Shown here: positions 1 through 6,395 of the stretch, in pieces
How the letters are laid out: every line of letters begins with the position of its first letter
Numbering within the stretch: the first letter of the stretch is position 1
Origin: an uncultured Alphaproteobacteria bacterium
GTDB lineage: Bacteria > Pseudomonadota > Alphaproteobacteria > Rickettsiales > Midichloriaceae
NCBI GenBank assembly: GCA_903860855.1
Contig: CAIOSF010000273.1
Location: forward strand, 1-10,465
Direction: 5' to 3'
DNA length: 10,465 nucleotides
The notes under the pieces: generated by a model
What the model was told of the DNA's origin: nothing
Database searches by the model: none
What the model saw: only the letters and a program-made list of their open reading frames with translations
Program-made: the position numbers and the translations under genes

Positions 1-1901
1 AACAAGGCAAAGACGGCAAGGCGAGCTCCACATGATATGAATGGTAGCATCATGATTACTCCTATTCTTTGTTTTTGGTTCGACAGGGTTCTGGTCGACA
101 TTATTGCTGGTACATTGCAGCCGAATCCTATGATGAGTGGTATAATAGCTCTTCCAGGTAAGCCTATGCGATTGAGAAATCTGTCCATGACGATAGCGGC
201 TCTGGTCATATAGCCTGATTCCTCCAGTATGCCAATAGAGAAATACATGATAAACAGCAGTGGAATGAATGACGCTATGGTCTGAACGCCAGATCCAAGA
301 CCATTCTCGATTATGTGAATCACGTTTATACTAATTGGTGTCTTACCTAGTAAATCAACCATAGGAGAGATGATTAGATTGATTGATACTTGTTCGAAGA
401 ATGGCTTTGCACATCCACCCAAACTTATAGTTAAGACAAAGATCCCATAGATAATGATTGTAAATATCGGTAATGCGAACCATTTATGCAGGAGGATAGA
501 GTCTATCAATCTTTCGCTATTATTGTTTTTATCAGCCTTGGATAAGCAGATATCGGCAACTTTGTTGATATAATCGTGTCTTGACTGGGCTATGAACAGC
601 CCAATATCATCGTCCGCTTCTGGATCCGAGCCTATAGCTTCGTTGAACTTCGGATCTCGCCCTTTGACTTCGCCTGCGGCTTGTCCATTACATGTATCAC
701 TTATATAGACTAAGCTCCTAGTGCTCGTCACTTGTTCTCCTTGTGCTAGGTCCGAATCCATTCGCGTACTGCAGGTTTCTGGATTCAGACCTGTTCGCGT
801 ATTGAGCCTGGTAGATCTAAGTATATTCTCTAAATTGTAATTTTGATTATCTTCTCTTGCGTACCCTTGTGCATCGGCTTTTGGTGTATCTATTTTGTAT
901 CCTTGGAGCATTTTAGCATATTGAGCTTTGCCATACTCTAAGCAATAGAGTAGGTGCCATAGACTTGGATAATACATTCGCTCATTATGTAGAGATAAAG
1001 ATCTACCGAAGATGCCATCGCCATATACTTTTGATATGATACCAATCCCCGCTTTTAACCAGTACATTGTCGCTTGTTGCTCATGTGTATTCAACACATT
1101 TCGCTCCTCCCTCCTTGTACTGTTTAATTCGGTAATTGGTATACCTGATTCCATCATTTTTAAGTTTTGCTGTTTTGACTGGATCTTTTGATTGATAGTG
1201 CCTGGGGCAGGTATGTGAGTTGTAGCAGGCTTATGTCCGTTGAACCCGATCCATCCCTCACCATCGATTTTTCCTATATCACGATGATTTCTTGGTGTGG
1301 AGTACTCTATTGTTAATTTCTGACCTGTATAACAAAACGATTTGCTACAGTATCCACCACATGATTGGCAATTTTTAGCGGTTGGTGGTCCTGGTTGTGG
1401 GGAAGAAATAAGGTTATCTATGTAACTTTCAAGCTCGCTAGCCGTGATTGTTGGACAACCAAATGATTTGGAAAGTTCAGTCAGATCCACTATTGGGTCT
1501 AAGGTGTTAATGGGATTTATACAGAGTACAAAGGGCAGTCCTAATTCAATTAATTGTAGTGTTAGATATAATCCTGAGCGGAGGGTTGAGGGGGTAATGA
1601 CATTGACGAATAAGTTACACGTCTCTGCCTTCAAACCCACAGAATCACTAGCCTTAGGCAAGTTAGATAAGATGTATTCAGCCGCACATCTCTCATCTCC
1701 AGAGAAGTCCTGACTATCGAGCGTTGATATTCCCGGGAGGTCGATTACGGTCACAGTGTGCTTTTTTTGCATTCTTGCTGACTTAGCAGAAGTAGTAACT
1801 CCATGCCAGTTACCAACTTGAGCTTTTGAGCCAGTAAGGTTGTTGAATATTGTTGTTTTCCCGACGTTTGGTGCTCCGACCAATGTTAAAATTATGGCCA
1901 T
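1..1901 (-). CDS. feoB: Ferrous iron transporter FeoB, 3' end beyond the window
   Basis: Inner-membrane Fe2+ importer with an N-terminal GTPase. I read the frame from the ATG at 1901 to the left edge: 633 codons without a stop, so the gene is open but truncated by the window. The G domain shows the P-loop GAPNVGKT (residues 9-16), the switch I region GNWHGVT (30-36) and DLPG (54-57). The G4 motif reads NPIN (129-132) instead of NxxD. A four-cysteine cluster follows at 178-190, then a long divergent cytosolic stretch holding a repeat-derived insertion (about residues 360-428). The membrane domain begins around residue 450, and the end matches the conserved FeoB segments GFGCNVPAIMSTRTL and MMLPFISCGARLAVF. 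feoA lies 97 bp upstream on the same strand, indicating a feoAB operon. The ribosome binding site is weak; the start was chosen because family homology begins there. Identity is certain, full function less so. Confidence 0.95.
   Translation of the reverse strand, partial: MAIILTLVGAPNVGKTTIFNNLTGSKAQVGNWHGVTTSAKSARMQKKHTVTVIDLPGISTLDSQDFSGDERCAAEYILSNLPKASDSVGLKAETCNLFVNVITPSTLRSGLYLTLQLIELGLPFVLCINPINTLDPIVDLTELSKSFGCPTITASELESYIDNLISSPQPGPPTAKNCQSCGGYCSKSFCYTGQKLTIEYSTPRNHRDIGKIDGEGWIGFNGHKPATTHIPAPGTINQKIQSKQQNLKMMESGIPITELNSTRREERNVLNTHEQQATMYWLKAGIGIISKVYGDGIFGRSLSLHNERMYYPSLWHLLYCLEYGKAQYAKMLQGYKIDTPKADAQGYAREDNQNYNLENILRSTRLNTRTGLNPETCSTRMDSDLAQGEQVTSTRSLVYISDTCNGQAAGEVKGRDPKFNEAIGSDPEADDDIGLFIAQSRHDYINKVADICLSKADKNNNSERLIDSILLHKWFALPIFTIIIYGIFVLTISLGGCAKPFFEQVSINLIISPMVDLLGKTPISINVIHIIENGLGSGVQTIASFIPLLFIMYFSIGILEESGYMTRAAIVMDRFLNRIGLPGRAIIPLIIGFGCNVPAIMSTRTLSNQKQRIGVIMMLPFISCGARLAVFAL
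619..830 (-). repeat. In-frame repeat insertion in feoB
   Basis: This lies between the cytosolic helical region and the first transmembrane segment, just before DDDIGLFIAQSRHDYI. It encodes LNPETCSTRMDSDLAQGEQ, VTSTRSLVYISD, then a 10-residue stretch (from 666-695), then RDPKFNEAIGSDPEA. The same peptide order occurs in BioF. It has kept the feoB frame open. The outer limits are estimated from where FeoB-like sequence resumes and from the extent of similarity to bioF. Confidence 0.82.
666..695 (+). repeat. 30-bp module nested in the feoB insertion
   Basis: GACTTCGCC..CTTGTCCATTACATGT corresponds base for base in length to 3829-3858 (plus), 7635-7664 (minus) and 10378-10407 (plus). It is exactly 10 codons, and it accounts for the 10 residues (about CNGQAAGEVK) present in the FeoB insertion and absent from the otherwise parallel BioF insertion. 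Confidence 0.75.
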
Positions 1902-1998
1902 GCACTAGGACCATAAACAAGGGCTACATGTTACTATACTTAGCATTTCTATACTGGTTGTATTAAAAATTGACTATTTTCGTCATGAGAGGTGTATA

Positions 1999-2226
1999 TC
2001 AAATATGGTTTACAAAAACACAATGAGCTAAATCCCTACCAACAACTACCTTAGTATCATTGACCTCCAGTGTCACGGAGCCATTACTATGCTTTTGCAC
2101 GACCTTCACAACTTTCCCCTGCTGCAATCCAGCAAGCATCAGCCTTTTTACAGCTTCTTTTTGTAATGTGATCTGCTTAATAATGGCAACCACCCCATTT
2201 TGCAAAGTCAGTAAAGAAATGCCCAT
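1999..2226 (-). CDS. feoA: Ferrous iron transport protein FeoA
   Basis: Small cytosolic SH3-like partner of FeoB, 75 residues, a normal FeoA length. It shows the family pattern: a start like SLLTLQNGVVAIIKQI, then RLMLAGLQQGKVVKVVQ (the RLxxxGLxxGxxVxV core, about residues 28-44), a glycine-containing turn, and a second strand pair ending in VVVGRDLAHCVFV. The ATG at 2226 has a GAGG 8-9 bases upstream, a good ribosome binding site. It is the first gene of the feoAB unit, with a palindromic Fur-box-like site about 70 bp upstream of the start. Length, motif and position next to feoB all agree. Confidence 0.93.
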   Translation of the reverse strand: MGISLLTLQNGVVAIIKQITLQKEAVKRLMLAGLQQGKVVKVVQKHSNGSVTLEVNDTKVVVGRDLAHCVFVNHI

Positions 2227-2295
2227 GTGATATTCCTCAATTATAAAATGCTCAATACAACCAGATACTTGCTATAGGTATTTCATGAATGCGAT

Positions 2296-2310
2296 TGAGA
2301 ATCATTCTCA
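2296..2310. promoter_or_regulatory. Fur box upstream of feoAB
   Basis: The 15-base sequence TGAGAATCATTCTCA is a perfect 7-1-7 inverted repeat and differs from the classical TGATAATNATTATCA Fur core by one symmetric change per arm. On the minus strand a TATAAA (2316-2311) directly adjoins it, so it could block a feoA promoter, but no good -35 hexamer is visible at the right spacing. Iron-responsive repression of feoAB is the expected role. Irr or RirA regulation, known in some alphaproteobacteria, is the alternative; the symmetric sequence favours Fur. Confidence 0.8.
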
Positions 2311-2331
2311 TTTATACTGTAGAATAATACC

Positions 2332-2358
2332 GATGCCACTGGTATGTCAAGTGGTATC
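2332..2358. other. Hairpin between phospholipase and feoA genes
   Basis: GATGCCACT (2332-2340) pairs with AGTGGTATC (2350-2358) over 9 bp with one G-U pair and a 9-base loop. No T-run follows on either strand, so a Rho-independent terminator for the phospholipase gene is not supported. The rest of 2359-2471 shows nothing recognisable. Confidence 0.3.
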
Positions 2359-2471
2359 AGTACTAGGAGATTGGATAGATAAAATCAATTAATCATTCTG
2401 AGCTCAGCTCACTCCCAGATGACCAACCTATTCTGTATCATAGTTTTTGGTTCGATTTTAGTCTGATTGTA

Positions 2472-3533
2472 TCAGCAATGATAACCAGCAGCTATATTAT
2501 TAATATGAGCATTTATTATGGCATCGGCAGCATTTTCTAGCATGGCTTGGATGTCGTCGTTAGGGATGTAATTTTTATCCATATAATCTGCTAGTTTATC
2601 TAGATGTTTCTTACTATCATTATCAATACCGAACAAATCATCTGGAAGCATCGGCTGAAAGCGGAAATATTGACCATCATGCCTATCGACATGATTGTGT
2701 GCTAAGAATGTTGCCATGGCATCGGTAGATGAGCTTATAACTCCGAATATATACTTGTTTTCCAGGTAGCTTTTTGCACCCCCATTGGCTACATAAGCCA
2801 GATTGCTGTCCGCTAGCTTCGTATTCATTGCTCCTGTTCCTATATTTATCACTACTAGGTTTTTCAGCTCTTCTGTGCTTTTTGCATGAATTTCAAGCAT
2901 ATCAAGGAGTAGGGCCGTTGGGTTATTTGCGAACAGCCCGCCGTCTATTTCGAAGTGTTCTTGATTATCATAGTGTACTTTAGCAGCTCCAAGGATTACC
3001 GGGGCTGCAGTGCTGGCCGCGACGGCGTGAGCTAAGGTTGCATGGGAAATGGTATGCAGAACACTGTCGTCATCTTGAACTAAATTTGACCACACCGTTG
3101 GCTCTCCTCTACTTAATGAAAATGAAGGAATCGCTATCAACTTATTCAGATCAGTAAGATTGGTATCATGACCTAGGTATTTTGTTATCGCTTTTTCTAC
3201 GCCCTCACGATTATATTTTGGCGAGAATAAACCACCGAGGGTGCGTGCATGTGCCCCAAAAATTTGACCATAATCCTTATAAATATCTAAGAGCTTATCG
3301 CCATCTGATCCGTTTGCAAGTATCGCTGCGTGGAATGACCCTATGGATGTGCCACCAAAACATGTAACTGCATCTGAAAGTTTTTCTAAAGTGATATCAT
3401 GATTTTTGGCTTTCTCCAGAACCTTATGTTCAAGTGCCGAGTAAATATGGGCGCTGTTTATACCCATCACTCCCCCACCATTAAAAGTCACGACTACATG
3501 CTGTTTTACGTTTGCCGACACAGAGCTGCTCAT
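2472..3533 (-). CDS. Patatin-like phospholipase
   Basis: Predicted lipid acyl hydrolase (phospholipase A type), 353 residues, no signal peptide or membrane segment visible. The glycine-rich oxyanion loop is NGGGVMG (18-24), the nucleophile elbow is GTSIG (61-65, Ser63), and the catalytic Asp is in DGGLFANNP (Asp197). Together these form the Ser-Asp dyad of the patatin family, so the enzyme looks intact. Residues 1-12 are a short tail before the first strand. Related patatins are common in Rickettsiales, where some have been shown to be phospholipase A2 enzymes acting on host membranes; a similar role here is inference. It stands alone between feoA and the hisS region, with only a weak GAGA ribosome binding site and no convincing promoter. 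The substrate cannot be predicted. Confidence 0.9.
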   Translation of the reverse strand: MSSSVSANVKQHVVVTFNGGGVMGINSAHIYSALEHKVLEKAKNHDITLEKLSDAVTCFGGTSIGSFHAAILANGSDGDKLLDIYKDYGQIFGAHARTLGGLFSPKYNREGVEKAITKYLGHDTNLTDLNKLIAIPSFSLSRGEPTVWSNLVQDDDSVLHTISHATLAHAVAASTAAPVILGAAKVHYDNQEHFEIDGGLFANNPTALLLDMLEIHAKSTEELKNLVVINIGTGAMNTKLADSNLAYVANGGAKSYLENKYIFGVISSSTDAMATFLAHNHVDRHDGQYFRFQPMLPDDLFGIDNDSKKHLDKLADYMDKNYIPNDDIQAMLENAADAIINAHINNIAAGYHC

Positions 3534-3697
3534 ATATATTATCTCGGTTTTTTGTTGTTATATCTCCCTATCCGTACATGGTAAGGCGCTAATATGAAAT
3601 CTGTATTAATAATGACGATGAATATTTATATATTGAGTAGATTTCAGATCTATATGTTTTCCCCTACCAATATGTTGTTTCTTATCATACTAGGCTT

Positions 3698-3872
3698 TAA
3701 TACTAATTCCCGATTTTAACTACTGCTGCCTCGTTCGTTGCTCACGGCAATGCTGTGCGATGAAACGCACAGCAGGTCCAGGCGTATCCGTTCATCCCTT
3801 TGGATTCACAGTTGCATTCATTTAATTTGACTTCGCCTTCAGCTTGTCTATTGCATTTGGAAGTTGATATAA
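3698..3872 (-). repeat. Dispersed MITE-like repeat, copy next to the hisS stop
   Basis: Read on the minus strand, this about 175-bp segment aligns with 7621-7819. Both have the order: end with an ATACCAGTT-like sequence, a 30-bp module (here 3829-3858), a GTGAATCC...GGATGAACGGATAC block, a variable hairpin, then GTAGTTAAAA and a GGGAACTGGTAT-like end. The internal hairpin here has a 9-bp stem (TGCTGTGCG / CGCACAGCA, 3751-3774), unlike the hairpin at the same place in the other copy. It ends 4 bases from the hisS stop codon. There is no coding capacity. The terminal matches are degenerate, so exact ends are uncertain by a few bases. Confidence 0.75.
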
Positions 3873-3876
3873 TACC

Positions 3877-5262
3877 TTAAAGCATTTGTTTCACGATATG
3901 TAGGGCTGATTCCACCTTTGTACATTCTTGTTGCCCATTTCTTAGATCGCGCACAATGACATTGCCATCTGTAAATTCAGACTCATCAGCTATCATCGCT
4001 ATCTTGAAACCCTTTTTGTCGGCATACTTCATCTGATGCCCCAGGGGTTTATCTTGTAAATACACTTCGGTATTAATACCGCCGGCCCGAAGAGTATCGC
4101 CTATAATCATGTAATATGAGGTTAGCTTTGTGTTTTGATTAGTGACTAATACTTGAGCTATGGTTGAAGTCTTCCCTTGGAGAATCCCTACTTCTAATAA
4201 CTTAGCTACAAGACGTGTTATACCTATGGAAATCCCAACACCAGGTAATTTGCGATTAGTGAAGTTGGCTACGAGATTTTCATAGCGTCCGCCTCCGCAA
4301 ACGCTCCCAATTTCTGGATATTCTCTCAGCTGAACTTCATAAAGGGTACCAGTATAATAGCTCAGTCCTCTAGCCAAGCTTAGATTTATCGCTATAATAT
4401 TGTCAGGAAGGCCCAACTCTGTTGCCAATTTTACGACTTCTTGCAGTTCGAGTATTCCGCTCTCCAAAATCCTGTAGCCATAAGTAGCTTGTTCCCCTTG
4501 CTCTAATCCTGCATGAATTTGCCCATTGCGTGGGTCGAATTTTTCCAACAGCTCATCCAGTATTGTAGGGTGGAAGATTTGTTCTCCCTTTCTGGTTATG
4601 GTAAGAATTATCATTAGCTCTTCAGCATTATCTTCAGTCATCCCCTCTTGCATTAGGCTGATCTTTAGTTGGTTAGCTGAGATTTTATCGGCCTTATCAA
4701 TAACTCTCATAACTCTTGCAAGGTTATCTTCTGCTACTCCAAGCAATAAGAGTAACCCCTTTAAAATGCTGCAATTATTCATTCTAATGATGATATTTCC
4801 TACTCCAATAGCTCTAAATATTCTATGGATGATGAGGACCATCTCTACGTCGTGGCTTAATGACAGATCGCCATCGCCAATAATATCTATATCTCCCTGG
4901 CAAAATTGCCTATATCTCCCAGCCTGTGGCCTTTCTCCTCTCCATACTTGGCCGATTTGGTATCGTCGGTAGGGAAAGGTAAGTTGACCACATCTCTGAG
5001 CGACGTAACGAGCTAATGGTACGGTAAGATCGAAACGTAGTCCTAGGTCTTTTTTTCCATCACTATCGGCAAGCCTGTGGATGCCATAGATCTCACTGTC
5101 GTTCCCCTTTGACAGCAAGACGCTGGTTTTTTCTACAGATGGTGAATCGAACGGAGTGAAGCCATGGAGCTCAAATTGATACCGAATCGTGTCCACAATC
5201 TGATTAAATATTATCTGATCCCGTGGTAGAAGTTCGGGAAATCCCGAAATACTTGTAAGCAT
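3877..5262 (-). CDS. hisS: Histidyl-tRNA synthetase
   Basis: Cytosolic class II synthetase charging tRNA-His, 461 residues. Visible are LRFDLTVPLARYVA (75-88), the motif 2 region VWRGERPQAGRYRQF (106-120), the histidine-A loop RGLSYYTG (298-305, usually RGLDYYTG, so Asp is Ser here), CGGGRYENL (322-330) and motif 3 GVGISIGITRL (341-351). The C-terminal anticodon-binding domain covers about 365-461. The combination VWRGERPQ, DIDIIGDGDL, a tight LARGL(S/D)YYTGTLYE and GVGISIG recalls a less common HisRS lineage also seen in some Actinobacteria; that is from memory and needs a tree. Residues about 243-262 (with GLEQGEQAT) look like extra sequence related to the repeat peptide in FeoB and BioF. 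No Shine-Dalgarno sequence is obvious before the ATG. Repeat elements lie on both sides of the gene. Confidence 0.95.
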   Translation of the reverse strand: MLTSISGFPELLPRDQIIFNQIVDTIRYQFELHGFTPFDSPSVEKTSVLLSKGNDSEIYGIHRLADSDGKKDLGLRFDLTVPLARYVAQRCGQLTFPYRRYQIGQVWRGERPQAGRYRQFCQGDIDIIGDGDLSLSHDVEMVLIIHRIFRAIGVGNIIIRMNNCSILKGLLLLLGVAEDNLARVMRVIDKADKISANQLKISLMQEGMTEDNAEELMIILTITRKGEQIFHPTILDELLEKFDPRNGQIHAGLEQGEQATYGYRILESGILELQEVVKLATELGLPDNIIAINLSLARGLSYYTGTLYEVQLREYPEIGSVCGGGRYENLVANFTNRKLPGVGISIGITRLVAKLLEVGILQGKTSTIAQVLVTNQNTKLTSYYMIIGDTLRAGGINTEVYLQDKPLGHQMKYADKKGFKIAMIADESEFTDGNVIVRDLRNGQQECTKVESALHIVKQML

Positions 5263-5360
5263 TTATTGTATACGGTAGTGTCTATAAATATCACCCGTAT
5301 CATAGCTGATATGAGTTTTAAGTCATCATGAAACAGTCCACCGCCATTCGCGGTCCTACT

Positions 5361-5430
5361 GTCATCCTGAACTTGTTTCGGGATCTAGAATTATACGATT
5401 CACGAGATCCTGAAACAAGTTCAGGATGAC
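5361..5430. repeat. Palindromic element with 26-bp arms
   Basis: Left arm 5361-5386 and right arm 5405-5430 are inverted complements over 26 bp with one G-U mismatch, around an 18-base AT-rich loop. Each arm carries GTCATCCTGAACTTGTTTC. There is no T-run on either side, and it lies upstream of hisS, so it is not a normal terminator. Elements with nearly this arm sequence are scattered in alphaproteobacterial and Rickettsiales genomes. An 18-base relative of the arm recurs at 10360-10377 (16 of 18 bases). It directly abuts the repeat at 5431. Confidence 0.85.
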
Positions 5431-5507
5431 TAATACCAGTTTCCCACATGGAATGACGAGCCAAAGGCTAAGTCAAGCAGCGGTAGTTAAAAGCGGGGAC
5501 CGGTATA
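5431..5507 (+). repeat. Short copy of the dispersed MITE-like repeat
   Basis: This 77-bp segment starts TAATACCAGTTTCC and ends GTAGTTAAAAGCGGGGACCG followed by GTATA, the same two ends as the 199-bp copy at 7621-7819. The centre is lost except for a degenerate form of the 30-bp module (about 5446-5475). The ends are imperfect inverted repeats of each other. It is an internally deleted, non-coding copy lying between the palindrome at 5361-5430 and the tRNA. Confidence 0.7.
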
Positions 5508-5596
5508 ACCGCTCAATTCGCTCTGAAGCAAAGGCCGCAAATGGGGGGGATTAAACCCCTAAGATATTAAACTTTGGTTTCTGTATGTAAGTACGG

Positions 5597-5668
5597 TGCC
5601 GAAGAGAGGAATCGAACCTCCGACCTGCTGATTACGAATCAGCTGCACTACCGCTGTGCTACTTCGGC
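5597..5668 (-). tRNA. tRNA-Thr (anticodon CGT)
   Basis: The minus strand folds into a full 72-nt cloverleaf: perfect 7-bp acceptor stem GCCGAAG/CTTCGGC, 4-bp D stem GCAC/GTGC with an AGCGGTA loop, 5-bp anticodon stem GCTGA/TCAGC with loop TTCGTAA, variable region AGGTC, and T arm GGAGG-TTCGATT-CCTCT. Loop positions 34-36 are CGT, decoding the threonine codon ACG. The discriminator is A and the following bases are CCG, so CCA is not encoded and must be added after transcription. No clear promoter was seen. Confidence 0.96.
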
Positions 5669-5849
5669 AATAGATGGAAAAAGATCGCCCAATCCCATAC
5701 CAAACATAAGAATTAATAATCCAAGTTGGGACAAATCGCAATCACTAACATGTGAGATGCGCTGTATTAAAATACAATGGCGCTATTGACATATGGGATG
5801 CATATGTTACGCTGCCTGATTATGCATTTCAAATGATATTAGGGCTCTT

Positions 5850-6395
5850 ATGATTGGTAAAAATGGTGTTGAAATTGAAAAGATGGTTAAAAAGATGGGG
5901 ATCGCTCATCTTGATAAGACGGAGGTTAGAAAGGTAGTGAAGGCGGTGGTAGAGTTGATAGATCTATGTAAGGCGATAGAAAAAGCATCTTGGGACAATG
6001 AGATGTATCGATACTTTAGGGGGTTTATGAACTTAGATCCTGACAATAAAGAGTCGATTCATATGGTTTTTGACGCACTTAAAGCGCGTAAAAGCCCGTG
6101 GCTGTCTGATGTTTTTTATATGTGGAGGAATATTGGTCTCAGTGGCTTAATGACTCAAGAGTTACACAACGCAATATCTGATAAAATATCCAAGAATATG
6201 ACCAGTAGCAGGGACATGGGCGAAATATTTATTAATCGTTCTGTATTTGATCCCGATGATGACGAGGTTAGAAGAGTGTGCAATGAGGTCGCAAAAGGTG
6301 GCGCCACATCTCTTAGTATTCGTGTTGGTGTTGGTAATTGGGGTTTTGAGGATGGGCTATACAAAGCAAGTAGGGATATTATGCGATGCCATTAG
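5850..6395 (+). CDS. N-terminal fragment of the broken LRR-type gene
   Basis: This is a 181-codon open frame from an ATG at 5850, with a weak TTAGGG ribosome binding site 6-7 bases upstream. The first about 60 residues are charged and helical (EIEKMVKKMGIAHLDKTEVR and following). A repeat-like stretch VRRVCNEVAKGGATSLSIR lies near residue 135. The last about 10 residues (SRDIMRCH) are out of frame with the presumed original protein, whose sequence continues in the next frame as VGILCDAISANKNVTLLS. I do not recognise a family for the N-terminal part. As a free-standing protein it would lack most of its repeats. Confidence 0.45.
   Translation: MIGKNGVEIEKMVKKMGIAHLDKTEVRKVVKAVVELIDLCKAIEKASWDNEMYRYFRGFMNLDPDNKESIHMVFDALKARKSPWLSDVFYMWRNIGLSGLMTQELHNAISDKISKNMTSSRDMGEIFINRSVFDPDDDEVRRVCNEVAKGGATSLSIRVGVGNWGFEDGLYKASRDIMRCH

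Noticed and set aside
1444..1713. 89-codon plus-strand frame antisense to feoB
   Set aside because: It lies opposite the conserved FeoB G domain, with no recognisable product or ribosome binding site.
1..1901. feoB as a pseudogene
   Set aside because: I checked every codon from 1901 to the left edge and found no stop; the insertions keep the frame, so decay is not demonstrated despite the altered G4 motif.
4526..4972. 148-codon plus-strand frame antisense to hisS
   Set aside because: It is fully inside a strongly conserved synthetase gene and has low-complexity serine and isoleucine content typical of an antisense shadow.
5361..5430. Long palindrome as a transcription terminator
   Set aside because: There is no T-run on either side, it lies upstream rather than downstream of hisS, and its arm recurs elsewhere as a dispersed element.
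5559..5789. Short frames on both strands across the tRNA
   Set aside because: They owe their length to the tRNA gene and show no coding features.
5786..5814. TTGACA promoter upstream of the LRR gene
   Set aside because: The -35 hexamer is perfect, but the bases 17 further on are ACGCTG and no TATAAT-like box is found at 16-18 bp spacing; the overlapping ACATATG...CATATGT palindrome (5789-5807) may be chance.
6247..6345. TTG start for the middle LRR fragment
   Set aside because: The residues encoded before about 6346 overlap better coding sequence in the first fragment's frame and show no repeat pattern.
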